Below are positions 5,244 to 6,484 of a DNA stretch of 6,484 nucleotides, piece after piece. How positions within the stretch are numbered: position 1 is the first letter of the stretch; each line of letters begins with the position of its first letter. Below the pieces are notes generated by a model that saw nothing but the letters and a program-made list of their open reading frames with translations, did no database searches and was not told where the DNA came from. Location of the stretch: assembly GCA_050258575.1 (NCBI GenBank), contig JBLMYZ010000045.1:1-6484 (forward strand), given 5' to 3'. The position numbers and the translations under genes are program-made. The stretch comes from JAPUDS01 sp050258575 (GTDB taxonomy: Bacteria; Patescibacteriota; Saccharimonadia; Saccharimonadales; Saccharimonadaceae).

Positions 5244-6055
5244 GCCACCACCTCCCCATCGCGAATCGTCACCACACGGTCAGCCCGCGAGGCGATCTCG
5301 GCGTCATGCGTCACCACAACAACCGTTGTTCCAAGCTCGTTGCGAATCGCCTCGAACAGGTCGATAATCGCCCGGCCGTTCACCGAGTCGAGGTTGCCGG
5401 TCGGTTCGTCGGCCAACAACAGTTTCGGCGAATTCATCAGCGCTCGCGCGACAGCCGCTCTCTGCATTTGCCCGCCCGACAACTCTTTCGGATAATGCCG
5501 CAGCCGGTCAGACAAACCGACCTTTAGAAGCAACCCGCGGGCAGCCGTGCGGCGTTGTTTTCGCGGCACGCGAGCGAACATACCCGGTACTTCGATATTT
5601 TGTTCGAGCCGCAAAAACGGTTGCAAGTAGAAAAACTGAAACACAAACCCAATCGTCTGCGCCCGGAATCGCGCTAGTTTGCCGTCGCGAGCTTTGCGGA
5701 GATTTTGACCGTTGACCGTCACCGTCCCGCTCGTCGGCTGATCGAGAGCGCCCATCAGCTGTAGTAGCGTACTTTTGCCGCTGCCGCTCGGACCGGTGAT
5801 CGCCACAAACTCACCTTCGTGAATTTCGAGTGTCACACCGCGCAGCGCCTGGACTTGCTGGCGGCCCATTTTATACTGTTTTGTCACCTCCCTAAACTGC
5901 ACTAGCACCGGCGTGTCGACCGCGCGGCTCGGTTTGGTTTGCAGCAACTTTTCATGGCGGTACGTCTGCAGCGCCGCGATCGCTCGCTCGGTATCGCCGT
6001 TAAACAGCGCTAGAAACGCCTCGACATCTTGCCTACCCCCACCTAGTGTTATCAT
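5240..6055 (-). CDS. ABC transporter ATP-binding protein, LolD/MacB-like, with UBA-like N-terminal extension
   Basis: This cytoplasmic ATPase powers the permease encoded just downstream. All nucleotide-binding motifs are intact in its 271 residues: Walker A GPSGSGKST (88-96), Q-loop FVFQ (Q140), signature LSGGQ (192-196), Walker B LLLADEP (212-218, E217), D-loop NLD and H-loop H250. The sequence around the Q-loop and LADEPTGNLDS is typical of the LolD/MacB/FtsE-like family. The ATPase fold begins near residue 50. Before it are about 48 extra residues of which 9-33 (DVEAFLALFNGDTERAIAAL) resemble the second half of a UBA/TS-N bundle. The ATG at 6055 is chosen because a TATAAT lies 11 bases upstream and an in-frame TAA sits within that promoter; no Shine-Dalgarno is seen. 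It forms a two-gene operon with the permease (ATGA overlap). Confidence 0.93.
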   Translation of the reverse strand: MITLGGGRQDVEAFLALFNGDTERAIAALQTYRHEKLLQTKPSRAVDTPVLVQFREVTKQYKMGRQQVQALRGVTLEIHEGEFVAITGPSGSGKSTLLQLMGALDQPTSGTVTVNGQNLRKARDGKLARFRAQTIGFVFQFFYLQPFLRLEQNIEVPGMFARVPRKQRRTAARGLLLKVGLSDRLRHYPKELSGGQMQRAAVARALMNSPKLLLADEPTGNLDSVNGRAIIDLFEAIRNELGTTVVVVTHDAEIASRADRVVTIRDGEVVA

Positions 6056-6066
6056 CTTTATTATGT

Positions 6067-6096
6067 ATTATACCCGATTGCGCACCGCCACGACAA
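6067..6096 (-). promoter_or_regulatory. Promoter of the ABC transporter operon, placed for a leaderless mRNA
   Basis: On the minus strand, TTGTCG (6096-6091), an 18-base spacer and a perfect TATAAT (6072-6067) precede the ATPase ATG at 6055 by only 11 bases. The predicted message would begin about five bases before the start codon. The bases between (ACATAATAAAG) contain no Shine-Dalgarno. It is divergent from the prfA promoter, with about 47 bases between the two -10 boxes. Confidence 0.65.
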
Positions 6097-6116
6097 CTCG
6101 TTTTTTACCTATTTCT

Positions 6117-6125
6117 TGGTATAAT
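6117..6125 (+). promoter_or_regulatory. Extended -10 promoter of prfA, placed for a leaderless mRNA
   Basis: TGGTATAAT gives a perfect TATAAT (6120-6125) with an extended-10 TG. No good -35 is found at the usual distance. Only nine bases separate it from the prfA ATG at 6135, so transcription would start within about three bases of the start codon. Confidence 0.65.
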
Positions 6126-6134
6126 AATCAGGTT

Positions 6135-6484
6135 ATGGCAGAGATTTCACTCGATATAGCAGCACTTCAGCAAGAAAAAACCGATCTGACGGCGTTTTTG
6201 TCGCGTCCAGATGCATTTTCCGACCCAGAGTACGCTTGTAAAAATCGCCGTCTACTCGAACTCGACGAACTTATCGCCGCCGGTGAACGCCGCGGCGCTC
6301 TCGAAAGCCAACTGTCGCAGGCCAAAGAACTAGCAAACGGCAACGACGAGCTAGCCGAGCTCGCCAAAGCCGAACTCCCTGAACTCGAACAAGAACTCGC
6401 AGTACTCAACGAACAACTGTTTGTCATGCTCACCCCAAAAGACCCCAACGACGAAAAAAATGTTATCGTTGAAATTCGTGCCGG
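6135..6484 (+). CDS. prfA: Peptide chain release factor 1 (RF1), N-terminal part, cut by window edge
   Basis: RF1 recognises UAA and UAG in the ribosomal A site and triggers release of the finished protein. The 116 codons present form the helical N-terminal domain, rich in Leu, Glu and Ala, leading into LTPKDPNDEKNVIVEIRAG at the window edge. That stretch matches the RF1 consensus (LLPKDPNDxxNVxLEIRAGTGGDEA) and not RF2, which lacks the PKDPND element. The codon-recognition PxT motif and the catalytic GGQ loop lie beyond the window, so intactness cannot be judged. ATG 6135 gives a normal RF1 N-terminus of about 110 residues before this motif. The gene is divergent from the ABC operon and seems to be translated from a nearly leaderless mRNA. 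In many bacteria prfA lies close to rpmE; here the ABC operon separates them. Confidence 0.93.
   Translation, partial: MAEISLDIAALQQEKTDLTAFLSRPDAFSDPEYACKNRRLLELDELIAAGERRGALESQLSQAKELANGNDELAELAKAELPELEQELAVLNEQLFVMLTPKDPNDEKNVIVEIRA

Noticed and set aside
6167..6448. Ser-rich minus-strand open frame opposite prfA
   Set aside because: The Ser run is the reverse reading of Glu/Leu/Ala codons of the RF1 helical domain; it has no promoter or Shine-Dalgarno.

Overview
The window looks like chromosomal DNA of a small-genome monoderm bacterium of the Patescibacteria/CPR group, most likely Candidatus Saccharibacteria (TM7). That placement is inference from protein flavour, not a search: the sequences of S2, EF-Ts and the zinc-free bL31, the two proteins with a proline-rich cytoplasmic tail and one membrane segment, very short gene spacing, and leaderless start signals beside Shine-Dalgarno ones. 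TGA ends two genes, so the UGA-recoding CPR lineages (Gracilibacteria, Absconditabacteria) are unlikely. No gene-free stretch exceeds 300 bases; the longest is 988-1166 (179 bases), which holds two divergent promoters and the rpsB leader.

Layout. On the minus strand at the left edge is a translation pair: rpsB (ribosomal protein S2, 280-987), then the start of tsf (EF-Ts, 1-176, cut by the window). Both have leaders with inverted repeats that can pair in competing ways and involve the Shine-Dalgarno region; the rpsB leader can be drawn as an H-type pseudoknot that hides its ribosome binding site. Divergent from rpsB on the plus strand are two overlapping paralogous envelope genes (1167-1883 and 1880-2917), each with a Pro-rich tail, one membrane helix and a degenerate OmpA-like domain bracketed by two cysteines; the second also carries an inserted extra domain. 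The zinc-independent bL31 gene rpmE (2962-3306) follows with its own promoter, and a rho-independent terminator (3331-3355) closes this plus-strand run.

On the minus strand from 6055 down to 3360 lies a two-gene ABC transporter operon of the MacB/LolD type: an ATPase with all catalytic motifs and an odd UBA-like N-terminal extension, overlapping by 4 bases a permease with a 440-residue extracytoplasmic domain. Divergent from it, prfA (release factor 1) starts at 6135 and runs off the right edge.

Working together: rpsB, tsf, rpmE and prfA are core translation genes, and the two membrane cassettes (OmpA-like pair, ABC exporter) are threaded between them. The most notable points are the candidate RNA switches before rpsB and tsf, three genes whose -10 box lies only 9-12 bases from the ATG (predicted leaderless mRNAs), and the cysteine pattern of the envelope proteins. 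Much of the rest is ordinary housekeeping DNA.
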